64,000 nucleotides of DNA. It comes from Erythrobacter sp. (lineage in GTDB: Bacteria; Pseudomonadota; Alphaproteobacteria; Sphingomonadales; Sphingomonadaceae). The stretch covers positions 209,687 through 273,686 of the forward strand of contig DAICXZ010000006.1 of the NCBI GenBank assembly GCA_027311945.1, written 5' to 3'. A model generated the notes under the pieces. That model saw only the letters and a program-made list of their open reading frames with translations, was not told the DNA's origin and ran no database searches. Below are positions 41,371 to 49,310 of the stretch, one piece after another; positions within the stretch are counted from its first letter, which is position 1; each line of letters begins with the position of its first letter. A program made the position numbers and the translations under genes.

Positions 41371-42528
41371 GTGACCGATCAAATAAGTGTCACTCCAGTG
41401 AGCAACAAGGCTGAGCTGAAGGCTTTTGTCGAATGCGCCTATGATTTGAATGCTGGCGATCCCAACTGGGTGCCGCCGCTGCGTGCCGATGTGTTCGAGC
41501 TTTTGACCCCCGGCAAGAACCCCTTTCACGAACATGCGCGCATGCAGCTCTTCCTTGCCCGCCGCAATGGCAAGGTGGTGGGCCGCATCTCCGCCCATAT
41601 CGACGAACTGGCGCTCGAACAGCCGCCGGAGCAGGGCATGGGGCCGGGCACAGGTAACTGGGGCATGATGGAGGCCGCTGACGAGGCCGCCATGGCGGCC
41701 TTGATCGCTGCTGCAGAAGACTGGCTGCGCGGGCAGGGGATGAACCGCGTGCTGGCGCCTTTCAGCCTCTCTGTATGGGAAGAGCCGGGCCTGCTCACCA
41801 AGGGGCAGGATCATCCGCCGATGATCATGATGGGCCACCACAAGGCCGAATACCAAGGCTGGATCGAGGGGCAGGACTACAAGCTCGCCAAGCACCTTTA
41901 CACCTATGATCTGAATGTCGCGAACGGCTTCCCGCCGCTGATCGACCGGATCGTGAAACTGGGCGAGCGCAACCAGAAGATCACCGTGCGCAACGTCAAT
42001 CCCGCGCGGTTCGACGAGGATGCCGAGATCGCCATTTCGATCCTCAACGATGCCTGGTCGAAGAACTGGGGCTTCGTTCCTTTCACCGAAACCGAGAAGG
42101 AATATGCCAAGAAGAAGCTCAAGCCGCTGATCCTCAAGGGCACCAACATGATCGCCGAACTCGATGGCGAGCCGGTCGCCTTCATGCTGGCCTGGCCCGA
42201 TATCAACCGGCTGCTGATCAATATGAAGGGCAAGCTGTGGCCGTTTAACGCGCTCCGCCTTTTGTCGTGGCTGCGCAAGCCCAGGTTGGCCGATTTCCGT
42301 GTGCCGCTGATGGGCGTGGTGAAGAAGCATCAGAACACCCGGCTCGCCAGTCAGCTTGCCTTCATGATGATCGAGTACATCCGCCGAGAAGCCGTGGGCA
42401 CCTATGGTTGCGCCCGCGCTGAGGTGGGCTGGGTGCTGGAGGATAACCAGGGCATGGTCGCCATTGCCGATGCGATCGGATCGAAGTGCAACCGGGAATA
42501 CAGTATTTACGAAAAGTCCTTGGTATAA
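41371..42528 (+). CDS. GNAT-like N-acetyltransferase family protein (YghO-like)
   Basis: Conserved bacterial protein (385 aa) related to YghO. It contains a GNAT-like fold in two parts: FLARRNGKVVGRISAHIDELA with WGMMEAADEAAMAALIAAAEDWLRGQGMNRVLAPF, and a second around FTETEKEYAKKKLKPLI, then MIAELDGEPVAFMLAWPDIN. The GTG at 41371 is used because upstream codons are not conserved in style and lie in the promoter region. In other bacteria relatives sit near lipid genes; here it is divergent from a desaturase. Substrate unknown. Confidence 0.7.
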   Translation: MTDQISVTPVSNKAELKAFVECAYDLNAGDPNWVPPLRADVFELLTPGKNPFHEHARMQLFLARRNGKVVGRISAHIDELALEQPPEQGMGPGTGNWGMMEAADEAAMAALIAAAEDWLRGQGMNRVLAPFSLSVWEEPGLLTKGQDHPPMIMMGHHKAEYQGWIEGQDYKLAKHLYTYDLNVANGFPPLIDRIVKLGERNQKITVRNVNPARFDEDAEIAISILNDAWSKNWGFVPFTETEKEYAKKKLKPLILKGTNMIAELDGEPVAFMLAWPDINRLLINMKGKLWPFNALRLLSWLRKPRLADFRVPLMGVVKKHQNTRLASQLAFMMIEYIRREAVGTYGCARAEVGWVLEDNQGMVAIADAIGSKCNREYSIYEKSLV

Positions 42529-42579
42529 GGCGGGAGCCAAAGTGTCGTTGGCGCGTTTGTTCGGCACGGAGAAACTCAG

Positions 42580-43032
42580 TTGCCATCGACCTCTTCAGAC
42601 CTGTCTGCCGACCGGCCTCAAAAACCCGCCCCAGGGCTGGCCCATGTCCTGCTGGTGGAGGATGATGCCATCCTCGCCATGGCGCTCGAAGATGCGTTGT
42701 TACGCGCAGGCGCGGGCGGCGTCACGATCTGCGCCAGCGTCGAGCAGACGATGCGAGCGCTCGATAGCGATGAGCGGCCCGATGCGATCGTGCTCGACGT
42801 CCATTTGGCCGACCGTGACGATGGCTGGGCGCTTGCCGAACTGGTCACGATGCTCGGCCCGCGGCCTCCACGCATCGCTTTTTCTACCGGATCGCCCGAG
42901 TCCATTCCGGCTAATGTTGCCGCGCTCGGCCCGGTTTTCGTGAAGCCCTATGATCCTGACGATCTGGTCGCCGCTCTGGTGGAAGGTCGCAAGTCAGGGC
43001 TGTTCACGCTGCTGCGCCGCCACGGGCGCTAA
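42580..43032 (+). CDS. Single-domain response regulator
   Basis: Receiver-only protein (150 aa). HVLLVEDDAILAMALEDALL holds the acidic pair, AIVLDVHLAD the phospho-acceptor Asp, and FVKPYDPDDLVAAL the conserved Lys-Pro. The TTG start at 42580 has GGAG 8 nt upstream. No output domain follows, so it should act by protein contact or as a phosphate sink. Single-domain receivers are known helpers in alphaproteobacterial stress signalling, and phyR is 360 bp downstream; that link is only inferred. Confidence 0.85.
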   Translation: MPSTSSDLSADRPQKPAPGLAHVLLVEDDAILAMALEDALLRAGAGGVTICASVEQTMRALDSDERPDAIVLDVHLADRDDGWALAELVTMLGPRPPRIAFSTGSPESIPANVAALGPVFVKPYDPDDLVAALVEGRKSGLFTLLRRHGR

Positions 43033-43099
43033 CTTCCCGTCAAAGATAGCTTGCTGCGCACTGCGTGGGTTTGCTGTGCGTGTGCGGCGGAATTCGGGC

Positions 43100-43135
43100 A
43101 AAAAAAGGCCCCCGTCCGGTATCGGGCGGGGGCCT
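43100..43135 (-). terminator. Strong intrinsic terminator, minus strand
   Basis: AGGCCCCCG (43135-43127) pairs with CGGGGGCCT (43114-43106), followed on the minus strand by a run of T (43106-43100). On the plus strand the downstream sequence is AATCTT, so it would terminate rightward transcripts poorly. This polarity points to a leftward transcript from the phyR upstream region. Confidence 0.8.
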
Positions 43136-43196
43136 AATCTTGGATCGTGTCACCGGTCACAGGGACGGGAAGAGGGGGGGTAAGCGCCGGTGACAA
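43100..43196 (-). ncRNA. Candidate stress small RNA upstream of and antiparallel to phyR
   Basis: On the minus strand a transcript of about 97 nt can be drawn. Its 5' stem GTCACCGG (43194-43187) pairs perfectly with CCGGTGAC (43156-43149). The 30-nt loop contains a run of seven C followed by TCTTCCC, a typical anti-ribosome-site sequence. It ends in a 9-bp GC-rich terminator stem plus seven T. An EcfG-like promoter (43227-43203) sits at the right distance. No open frame of the minus strand fits. The layout recalls GsrN of Caulobacter, a sigma-T-dependent RNA with a C-rich loop, but homology cannot be judged here. Confidence 0.6.
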
Positions 43197-43202
43197 AGAG
43201 GA

Positions 43203-43227
43203 AATGCTCGTTTGTAAAGTGCGTTCC
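43203..43227 (-). promoter_or_regulatory. EcfG-like promoter for the candidate small RNA
   Basis: Minus strand: GGAAC (43227-43223), 16 nt, CATT (43206-43203), one base off the CGTT consensus. Start near 43197 would place the 5' stem of the RNA at its first bases. Confidence 0.5.
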
Positions 43228-43337
43228 CAAAAAAATGGGAGGTGCGAAAAATATTCTCCAGTGCAGCTTTCGGGAGCGTGGATTAGGTCTTTGCGATTGG
43301 CGGTGTCGATGGCAGGGCGCGTGAGAAACGAAGGGCT

Positions 43338-43362
43338 GGAACCCTCGGCGCGGATATGCGTT
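43338..43362 (+). promoter_or_regulatory. EcfG-type promoter of phyR
   Basis: GGAAC (43338-43342), 16 nt, CGTT (43359-43362): full consensus. Predicted start near 43370, leaving a leader of about 20 nt with GAGGGAA as ribosome site. It closes a positive loop from EcfG to its own activator. Confidence 0.85.
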
Positions 43363-43390
43363 CAGGGCAAGTCGAAAGAGGGAATAATCT

Positions 43391-44185
43391 ATGTCAATCG
43401 GAGCTGAAATCGCCGCGCACCTGCCGTTCCTGCGCCGCTACGCGCGCGCGCTGACGGGGTCACAGGCGAGCGGCGATGCTTTTGTTACCGCCACGCTCGA
43501 AGCCGCGCTTGCGGATGCGGAGCTGGCCGAGGAACTGCGCGGCGGCAGAGTGCCGCTCTATCGCGCCTTCACCAAGATCTGGTCGAGCGCTGCGGTCGAG
43601 TCCGAGATGTCGTCGGGCGACAGCATGGGCCACGAGGCGGCGGCGCAGCTGCAGCTTGGCCGCATCACGCCCGCCAATCGGCAGGCACTTTTGCTCACCA
43701 CGGTGGAGGATTTTTCCTCGCCGGAGGTCGCCACGATCATGGACCTCGAAGTTTCCGAGGTCGAGGATCTGGTGCGCGATGCCATCTCCGAGATCGAGCG
43801 TGAAAGCACCACCCGCGTTCTCATCATCGAGGACGAGCCGCTCATTTCCATGCAACTGGAAGACCTCGTGCGCTCGCTCGGCCACGAAATCTGCGGCACG
43901 GCCGCCACGCGCACGCAGGCGCAGGATGTGGTCAAGGACGTGATGCCGGGCCTCGTGCTAGCCGATATCCAGCTGGCAGACGGTTCTTCGGGCCTCGACG
44001 CGGTGGACGATATTCTCGCCATCGGCTCGGTGCCGGTGATCTTCATCACCGCCTATCCCGAGCGTCTGCTGACCGGCAACCGGCCCGAGCCGACCTATCT
44101 CATCACCAAGCCTTTCCAGGAAGCGACCGTGCGGGCCGCGATCAGCCAGGCGCTGTTCTTCGGCTCCAGCAAGCCGCTGGGCTGA
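43391..44185 (+). CDS. phyR: General stress response regulator PhyR
   Basis: Anti-anti-sigma factor (264 aa) that mimics EcfG and captures NepR when phosphorylated. The N-terminal sigma-like domain runs from IAAHLPFLRRYARALTGSQ to PANRQALLLTTVEDFSSPEV and VSEVEDLVRDAISEIERES. The receiver domain starts TTRVLIIEDEPLISMQLEDL. The phospho-acceptor is Asp192 in LVLADIQLADGSSG, and the conserved Lys lies in YLITKPFQEATV. It is 39 kb from nepR-ecfG, whereas the genes are usually neighbours. A full EcfG promoter precedes it. ModE-like follows 29 nt later and may be co-transcribed. Confidence 0.95.
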   Translation: MSIGAEIAAHLPFLRRYARALTGSQASGDAFVTATLEAALADAELAEELRGGRVPLYRAFTKIWSSAAVESEMSSGDSMGHEAAAQLQLGRITPANRQALLLTTVEDFSSPEVATIMDLEVSEVEDLVRDAISEIERESTTRVLIIEDEPLISMQLEDLVRSLGHEICGTAATRTQAQDVVKDVMPGLVLADIQLADGSSGLDAVDDILAIGSVPVIFITAYPERLLTGNRPEPTYLITKPFQEATVRAAISQALFFGSSKPLG

Positions 44186-44214
44186 CGCGCGGCACCTGCT
44201 TTGCCGGGGGCCGC

Positions 44215-44589
44215 ATGAAGCGATTGAAACTCAAGCTGCAGCTTTACTGCGGCGAGGAAATTGCCATGGGCCCCGGCAAGGCGGACTTGCTTGAGGCCAT
44301 TGCGCGCACGGGGTCGATCTCGGCCGCGGCGCGGGCAATGGGCCTCAGCTATCGCCGTGCCTGGCTGATGGTCGATGTAATGAACCGCTGTTTCCGGGAA
44401 AAGCTGATCGAAAGCACGCCCGGCGGTGGCCGCAATGCGGGCGCCCGCGTCAGCGATGCCGGGCAGCGGGCGCTGGTCGCCTATCGGGCTTTGCAAGACC
44501 GCGTGATGGGTGTGGTGCCCACCAGCGAAGAGGTGTTGCAGGCGATGCTCCGCGACCGGCCAGCGCCGCCCGAGAAAAGCACCCCGTAA
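44215..44589 (+). CDS. ModE-type winged-helix regulator, DNA-binding domain only
   Basis: Short LysR-like winged-helix protein (124 aa) of the ModE N-terminal family. LLEAIARTGSISAAARAMGLSYRRAWLMVD is the classic ModE helix-turn-helix, followed by GGGRNAGARVSDAGQRALVAYRAL, the wing. Full ModE has two MOP domains for molybdate; these are absent, as in the short ModE-like regulators. It probably regulates molybdate uptake through the palindrome at 6057-6078, 38 kb away. How it senses molybdate is unclear. It is 29 nt downstream of phyR and 1 nt from the convergent MATE gene. Confidence 0.85.
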   Translation: MKRLKLKLQLYCGEEIAMGPGKADLLEAIARTGSISAAARAMGLSYRRAWLMVDVMNRCFREKLIESTPGGGRNAGARVSDAGQRALVAYRALQDRVMGVVPTSEEVLQAMLRDRPAPPEKSTP

Positions 44590-44590
44590 T

Positions 44591-45958
44591 TCAGGGGGCG
44601 GTTGGCGGCTTCTGGCTGGCACCTGAAAAGGCGAGCAGGCGATAAGCCAGCGCCGCCGCGATCAGCCCGCCCGCAAGATTGGCAACCAGCTCGCCGCCAT
44701 ACACCGCTTTGGCGCCCCAGCTCGGCTGCAACAGCAGCGCGAATGGCACCATGGCCAGCCCCACGCGCGCGACCGAGAGCATCAGTGCTTTGGTCGCATG
44801 GCCCACGGCGTTGAACGCTCCGTTGCACACGATGAACACGCCATAGGCGGCATAGCCCCAGGCCGCGATCCGCAGATAGGCGGTGGCGGCGTGGCGGGTT
44901 GCCGGATCGTCGGTGAAGAGGGCGGCCAGCTGGTCGCAGAAGAAATAGAGCGCCGTGGCCACCAGCAGGCCGTAAACAAGGCAGAACAGGCTCGACTGCA
45001 CCAACGCCAGCCGCGCGCGGTCATAGGCGGCAGCGCCCCAGTTCTGCCCGACGATGGCCCCGATCGAACCCGAAAGGCCGAGCAGCGGCACCACCGCGAA
45101 GGTCTGCAACCGTCCGCCAATGCCGAACCCGCCCACCGCCGCTTCGCCCTCGCGCGCGAGCAGGCCGGTGAGGATCGCAAGGCCGAGCGGGTTGATCGAG
45201 CTGGTGAAGCTGGCGGGCAGGGCCACGCGCAGCACGTCGCGCGCGCCTTCGGCCACGTCGGCTTCGCGCAGCAGGGCGGGGCGCAGCGGGATTTCGGAGC
45301 TTTGCACCGCCCACAGGCCCACGCTCAAGCCGAGCAGCCAGCCTGCCACCGTGGCATAGGCCGCGCCCGCCATGCCGAAGCCTTCGAACCCGAAAGCGCC
45401 GTCGATCAGTATCGGATCGAGCACCCAGTTCGCCAGCGCGAAGCTGAGCGAGACGAGCGTGGAACGGTTCGCCAGTCCTTGCGCGCGCAGGGTGCCGTTG
45501 AGGCCCGACAGGCACAAGAGCAGCGGGAAGCCGAGCGCATAGGGCATCATGTAGAGCCCGATCAGGCGCAGCGCCTCGCCATCTGCCCCCATCAACGAGA
45601 ACAGCGATGTTGCGCCCAAGGCCAGCGCCAGTGCGATCAGCAGTCCGAAGCCGAGGCCGAGCAGGACGCCCAGCGTCGCACAGGACGCCGCGCGAGAATC
45701 GTTGCCGGCACCGATGGCGCGGCTCACGACCGAGGAGGTGCCCACCATCACGCCCACGCCGAGGCTAGCGAGCGCGGTGCCTACGGGAAAGATGAAGCTG
45801 ATCGCGGCCAGCTCGGTCGCGCCGAGGCGGCCGATGTAATAGGCATCGACGATCCCCGTCGAAACCATCGCCGAAACGCCGATGATCATTGGCGCGGTCT
45901 GGCGCACCAGGTGGCCCGCAACGGAGCCGCGGACCAATCGTGCCTTTTCGCTCATCAT
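44591..45958 (-). CDS. MATE family multidrug/sodium antiporter
   Basis: Twelve-segment efflux protein (455 aa) with two MatE repeats. The first has APMIIGVSAMVSTGIVDAYYIGRLGATELAAISFIFP; the second VALPASFTSSINPLGLAILTGLLAREGEAAVGGFGIGGRLQTFAV and SGSIGAIVGQNWGAAAYDRAR. The start is one of two adjacent ATG codons (45958 or 45955). It lies 41 bp downstream of the first zinc alcohol dehydrogenase, in the same direction, so it may be the last gene of the catabolic operon and export a toxic intermediate. Confidence 0.88.
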   Translation of the reverse strand: MMSEKARLVRGSVAGHLVRQTAPMIIGVSAMVSTGIVDAYYIGRLGATELAAISFIFPVGTALASLGVGVMVGTSSVVSRAIGAGNDSRAASCATLGVLLGLGFGLLIALALALGATSLFSLMGADGEALRLIGLYMMPYALGFPLLLCLSGLNGTLRAQGLANRSTLVSLSFALANWVLDPILIDGAFGFEGFGMAGAAYATVAGWLLGLSVGLWAVQSSEIPLRPALLREADVAEGARDVLRVALPASFTSSINPLGLAILTGLLAREGEAAVGGFGIGGRLQTFAVVPLLGLSGSIGAIVGQNWGAAAYDRARLALVQSSLFCLVYGLLVATALYFFCDQLAALFTDDPATRHAATAYLRIAAWGYAAYGVFIVCNGAFNAVGHATKALMLSVARVGLAMVPFALLLQPSWGAKAVYGGELVANLAGGLIAAALAYRLLAFSGASQKPPTAP

Positions 45959-45999
45959 CGGCCCGATAGCCTGCGCTGCGCCGCAGCAACAGCGATAAG

Positions 46000-47001
46000 T
46001 TAGGGGGCGATCATCACCTTGCACTGGCCGCCGCGCTGCTTGAGGCTTTCGAACACCTCGGGCGTGCTGGCGAGTGAGATGGTGTCCGTCACCATCGTGC
46101 GCGGCGCGAGCGCTCCGCTTTCAAGCGCGGCGAGCGTGGCGACATATTCCTGCCGGGTGAAGAAGGCGCTGGTGATGAGCCGCACCTGCTTGCTCAGCAT
46201 TGCGAACGAATTGAACGTGTCGGGCTTGGTGCACAGGCCCAGCAGCAGGATCGTGCCATCGGGCCGCACCTGCTCCACGGCTTGCGCGATGAGGCCGGGA
46301 ACGCCGACGCATTCGAACACCACATCGGCCGGTCCGCCAAGCGCGCGGGTGGCGCTGCCGACCGGATCGGCGGGATCGACCACGAACATATCCGCGCCCA
46401 TTTCCAGCGCGCGCTGCTCCTGATCCGGTGCAATGTCCTGCACGGCCACACGTCCGGCCCCCATGCGCCTCGCCCAGAAGGCGACCGCCAGCCCGATCGG
46501 CCCCGCGCCGAGCACCAGAACCTTGTCGCCCGTCTTCATCCCTGAGAGGTTCACCCCGTGCAGCGCCACCGCCAGAGGCTCGATAATCGCGCCATCGGCG
46601 AGGGTGAGGTCGCTCGGCAGGGGCACGCACTGGTTCGGGCGCGTCACTGCATATTCGGCATAGCCGCCGCCTTGCAACCCGAACTGCTCGCACCATTGCA
46701 CGGTGCCCTTGCGGCATTGCTCGCATTGGCCGCAGCTCACCAGCGGGATCACCGAGACGAGGTCGCCGGTCTTGAAGCCGCTGACCTCCTTGCCCGTTTC
46801 GACCACTTCGCCCGCAAACTCATGGCCGAGGATATCGCCGTGCTGACAGCCGTAGGCGGCATCCTCGGTCATGTGCAGGTCGCTGCCGCAAATGCCGCAG
46901 CGACCGACCTTCACCACCAGTTCGCCCGCCGAGGGGCTCGGATCGGGCACCTCTTCCCACTTCAATGGGGTGTGCAGGCCCTGGAAGGTGACGGCTTTCA
47001 T
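46000..47001 (-). CDS. Zinc-dependent alcohol/polyol dehydrogenase
   Basis: Medium-chain dehydrogenase (333 aa). Catalytic zinc: Cys in CGICGSDLH and GHEFAGEVVE. Structural zinc: CGQCEQCRKGTVQWC. NAD-binding: VLGAGPIGLAVAFWARRMGA. It resembles butanediol, threonine or glycol dehydrogenases. The ATG at 47001 (MKAVTFQG) is preferred since GGGGGAGG lies 6 nt upstream; an ATG at 47007 is in frame. That ribosome site is the end of a palindromic repeat. Placed in the cluster with three cupins, it probably oxidises an alcohol intermediate. Confidence 0.88.
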   Translation of the reverse strand: MKAVTFQGLHTPLKWEEVPDPSPSAGELVVKVGRCGICGSDLHMTEDAAYGCQHGDILGHEFAGEVVETGKEVSGFKTGDLVSVIPLVSCGQCEQCRKGTVQWCEQFGLQGGGYAEYAVTRPNQCVPLPSDLTLADGAIIEPLAVALHGVNLSGMKTGDKVLVLGAGPIGLAVAFWARRMGAGRVAVQDIAPDQEQRALEMGADMFVVDPADPVGSATRALGGPADVVFECVGVPGLIAQAVEQVRPDGTILLLGLCTKPDTFNSFAMLSKQVRLITSAFFTRQEYVATLAALESGALAPRTMVTDTISLASTPEVFESLKQRGGQCKVMIAP

Positions 47002-47007
47002 CGCCAT

Positions 47008-47125
47008 CCTCCCCCACCGGGGGAGGGGGACCATGCGGAGCATGGTGGAGGGGCACATGAGCAACAAGCCGGAACTGCCCCTCCACCAGCCTGCGGCTGG
47101 TCCCCCTCCCCGAAGCGGGGAGGAT
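47008..47125. repeat. Composite of GC-rich palindromes (sphingomonad-type intergenic repeat)
   Basis: CCTCCCCCACC-GGGGGAGG, CCATG-CGGAG-CATGG, a CCCCTCCA/TGGAGGGG pair, CCAGCC-TGC-GGCTGG and CTCCCC-GAAGC-GGGGAG follow each other between two dehydrogenase genes. The edge at 47008 supplies the ribosome site of the downstream gene. The hairpin at 8176-8204 shares the CTCCC/GGGAG part. Confidence 0.7.
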
Positions 47126-47143
47126 TGTTGCGCCCTTCCATCG

Positions 47144-48262
47144 TCACTCGTCCGAGATCTTCAGCACGGGCTTCACCACCGAACCATCTTCGCTGGCGTG
47201 GATCGCTTTGTTGATCTCGGCGAAGTCGAAGTATCCGATCAGCTTCTCGTAAGGGAACTGGCCCTTCACGTGATAGTCGAGCAGTTCGACGAGGAAGGCA
47301 CCCACGTCGCTGTCACCGCCGAGAATGCCCATGACGCGGCGCCCGCCGCCCATGAATTCCGCCTCGTTGAAGGTGAGGTCGGCCTTCGGATCGCTCGCGC
47401 CGACGATCCCGCAGATGCCCATCGGTGCCAGCAGGCCCCAGGCATCTTCGATAATCTTGTTGATGCCGGTCGTATCGAAGGCATAGCCGAGGCCCTGCGG
47501 CACTAGCTCCTTGATCTTGCCGATGGCATCATCCTTGCCGTTGAAGGCGTGGGTCGCGCCCAGTTCCTTGGCGATTTCAAGGCGGCTATCGTTCACGTCG
47601 ACCGCGATGATCGGGTTCGCGCCGGCGATCTTGGCCGCCATGATCGCCGCCATCCCCACGGTGCCTGCGCCGAACACCGCAATCGGCATTCCGGCGCGCA
47701 CCTTCATCGAACGCAGCACCGCGCCAGCGCCGGTCATCAGGCCGCAGCCGATGGGGGCGATCTGGGCGAGCGGGATGTGCGCGGCGCTGTCGGGCACTTT
47801 CACCGTGTTGAGCTGATGCGCGATAGCGTGGGTGGCGAAGGAGCTTTGGCCGAAGAAGTTGGCGTTCATTGCCTCGCCGTCCTTGAACATCACCGGGCTG
47901 CCATCGGCCCGCGTGCCGCTCCAGTTATTCGGGAAGAAGTTGTAGCAATAGGTGGGCGCGTCGACCTCGCAGCTGGGGCAGGTGCCGCAGGAGTTGAAGC
48001 TCATCACCACGCGGTCGCCCGGCTTGGCCACAGTGACAGCGCTACCCACTTCCTCGACGATGCCCGCGCCCTCGTGGCCCAGCACCACCGGATGCGGCAC
48101 GGGCAGCTGCTTGTCGCGCACGGCCATATCGGTATGGCATACCCCGCAGGCGACGATGCGCACGCGCAGTTCGTCGGGGCGCAGGTCGTCCAGCTCGACG
48201 TCTTCGATGGCGAAGGGCTCGGTATTGCCTCGGCAGATGGCGGCGCGGGCGGGGGTGGTCAT
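47144..48262 (-). CDS. Zinc-dependent aryl/benzyl-alcohol dehydrogenase type
   Basis: Medium-chain NAD-dependent alcohol dehydrogenase (372 aa), class III-like. Catalytic zinc in CGVCHTDMAVRD and LGHEGAGIVEEVGSAV. Structural zinc in SFNSCGTCPSCEVDAPTYC. AVFGAGTVGMAAIMAAKIAGA is the cofactor motif, and IAVDVNDSRLEIAKELGATHAFN the NAD-selective Asp. It is closest in style to XylB/AdhB aryl-alcohol dehydrogenases. The ATG at 48262 (MTTPARAAICRG) is used with GGAGAG upstream; a TTG at 48277 is also in frame. Downstream of the SDR by 54 nt in the same operon. Confidence 0.88.
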   Translation of the reverse strand: MTTPARAAICRGNTEPFAIEDVELDDLRPDELRVRIVACGVCHTDMAVRDKQLPVPHPVVLGHEGAGIVEEVGSAVTVAKPGDRVVMSFNSCGTCPSCEVDAPTYCYNFFPNNWSGTRADGSPVMFKDGEAMNANFFGQSSFATHAIAHQLNTVKVPDSAAHIPLAQIAPIGCGLMTGAGAVLRSMKVRAGMPIAVFGAGTVGMAAIMAAKIAGANPIIAVDVNDSRLEIAKELGATHAFNGKDDAIGKIKELVPQGLGYAFDTTGINKIIEDAWGLLAPMGICGIVGASDPKADLTFNEAEFMGGGRRVMGILGGDSDVGAFLVELLDYHVKGQFPYEKLIGYFDFAEINKAIHASEDGSVVKPVLKISDE

Positions 48263-48316
48263 GCTATTTCTCTCCAACTGGGACGACTTTTTCGAAGGGT
48301 ATCTATGCCTCGCCTA

Positions 48317-49171
48317 TCAGCCGTTCAACGGCTTGACCGGGCCAAGCTGCATTCCGCCATCGATCATGACATGGGCGCCGGTCATATAGCTTCCCGCGTC
48401 GGATGCGAGCAGCAGTGCGAGTGGCTTGATTTGCCAGGTTTCGGCCATGCGCCCCACCGGCACTAGCTCGTCCCACGCCTTCTTCGCGGCGGGGTTCTTC
48501 TTCACCCAGCCATCGCCAATATTGGTTACGAACGGGCCGGGCGCGATGGCGTTCACGCGGATGCCATAGGCGGCAAGTTCATAGGCGGCATGGCGCATGA
48601 AGTGCTTCACGCCCGCCTTGGCCGCCATATAGGGCACGCCGACGATGGCCTCGTTCACTTCCGCCGCGTTCGACGAGGTGATGACGATGGCCCCGCCGCG
48701 ACGCCCATTCGTTTCGGGCGTGTTCGCCTTCATCACCCGCGCCGCCTCGCGCACGGTGCGGAACACGCCGGAGAGGTTGATATCGATCGACTTGTCCCAG
48801 CGGTCGGGATCGTAGACGTCGATCTGGCCCTCGGGGTTGCGATTGCCTTCCGGCGTCCAGAAGCCGTTGCCGACATCCAGCCCGGCATTGGCGAAGGCGA
48901 TGTCGCAGCCGCCATAGGCTGCCACGTGATTGTCGAATGCTGCGGCGACCTGCGCGAGGTCGGTCACGTCGCAGCTATCCCAGCGCGCTTCGTAGCCTTC
49001 GTCGCACAGCCGCTGCGCCTCGCGCGCCGCGCCTTCGGCGTCGATGTCGGTGAGCGTTACCTTCGCGCCCGCTTCAGCGATGGCCTCGGCATAGGCGAGG
49101 CCAATGCCCGAGGCAGCGCCGGTGACAAGGCCCGAGCGGCCGGTGAGGTCAAACTGGTCAAGCGTTTTCAT
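48317..49171 (-). CDS. Short-chain dehydrogenase/reductase
   Basis: NAD(P)-dependent SDR (284 aa). TGAASGIG (residues 17-24) binds the cofactor, with the acidic residue in LTDIDAEG favouring NAD. The catalytic tetrad shows ITSSNAAE (Ser), YMAAKAG (Tyr-x3-Lys) and the Asn in INLSGVFR. RVNAIAPGPFVT is the PG motif. An insert of about 20 residues, WTPEGNRNPEGQIDVYDPDR, follows the AGLDVG strand and is typical of carveol- or cis-diol-type SDRs. It belongs to the leftward catabolic operon. Confidence 0.87.
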   Translation of the reverse strand: MKTLDQFDLTGRSGLVTGAASGIGLAYAEAIAEAGAKVTLTDIDAEGAAREAQRLCDEGYEARWDSCDVTDLAQVAAAFDNHVAAYGGCDIAFANAGLDVGNGFWTPEGNRNPEGQIDVYDPDRWDKSIDINLSGVFRTVREAARVMKANTPETNGRRGGAIVITSSNAAEVNEAIVGVPYMAAKAGVKHFMRHAAYELAAYGIRVNAIAPGPFVTNIGDGWVKKNPAAKKAWDELVPVGRMAETWQIKPLALLLASDAGSYMTGAHVMIDGGMQLGPVKPLNG

Positions 49172-49310
49172 GCGGCGATCCTTCCAGAGCCGGAATTGCG
49201 GTGAGCTGCCGGGGGAAGGGTCGCGGCCTCATCCGGCGCTGCCAAGAGCGTCGCACGGATGGGGCCGCGATGGGCGTCGACGAAGGCCTCTCCCCCCTCC
49301 ATCGCGCCAA

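Noticed and set aside
43106..43135. The GC-rich hairpin as a terminator of the plus-strand receiver gene
   Set aside because: The T tract is only on the minus strand; after the stem the plus strand reads AATCTT. It may still slow rightward transcription.
43147..43407. An 86-codon plus-strand frame before phyR
   Set aside because: It covers the candidate small RNA and the phyR promoter and runs into the phyR start; composition is not protein-like.
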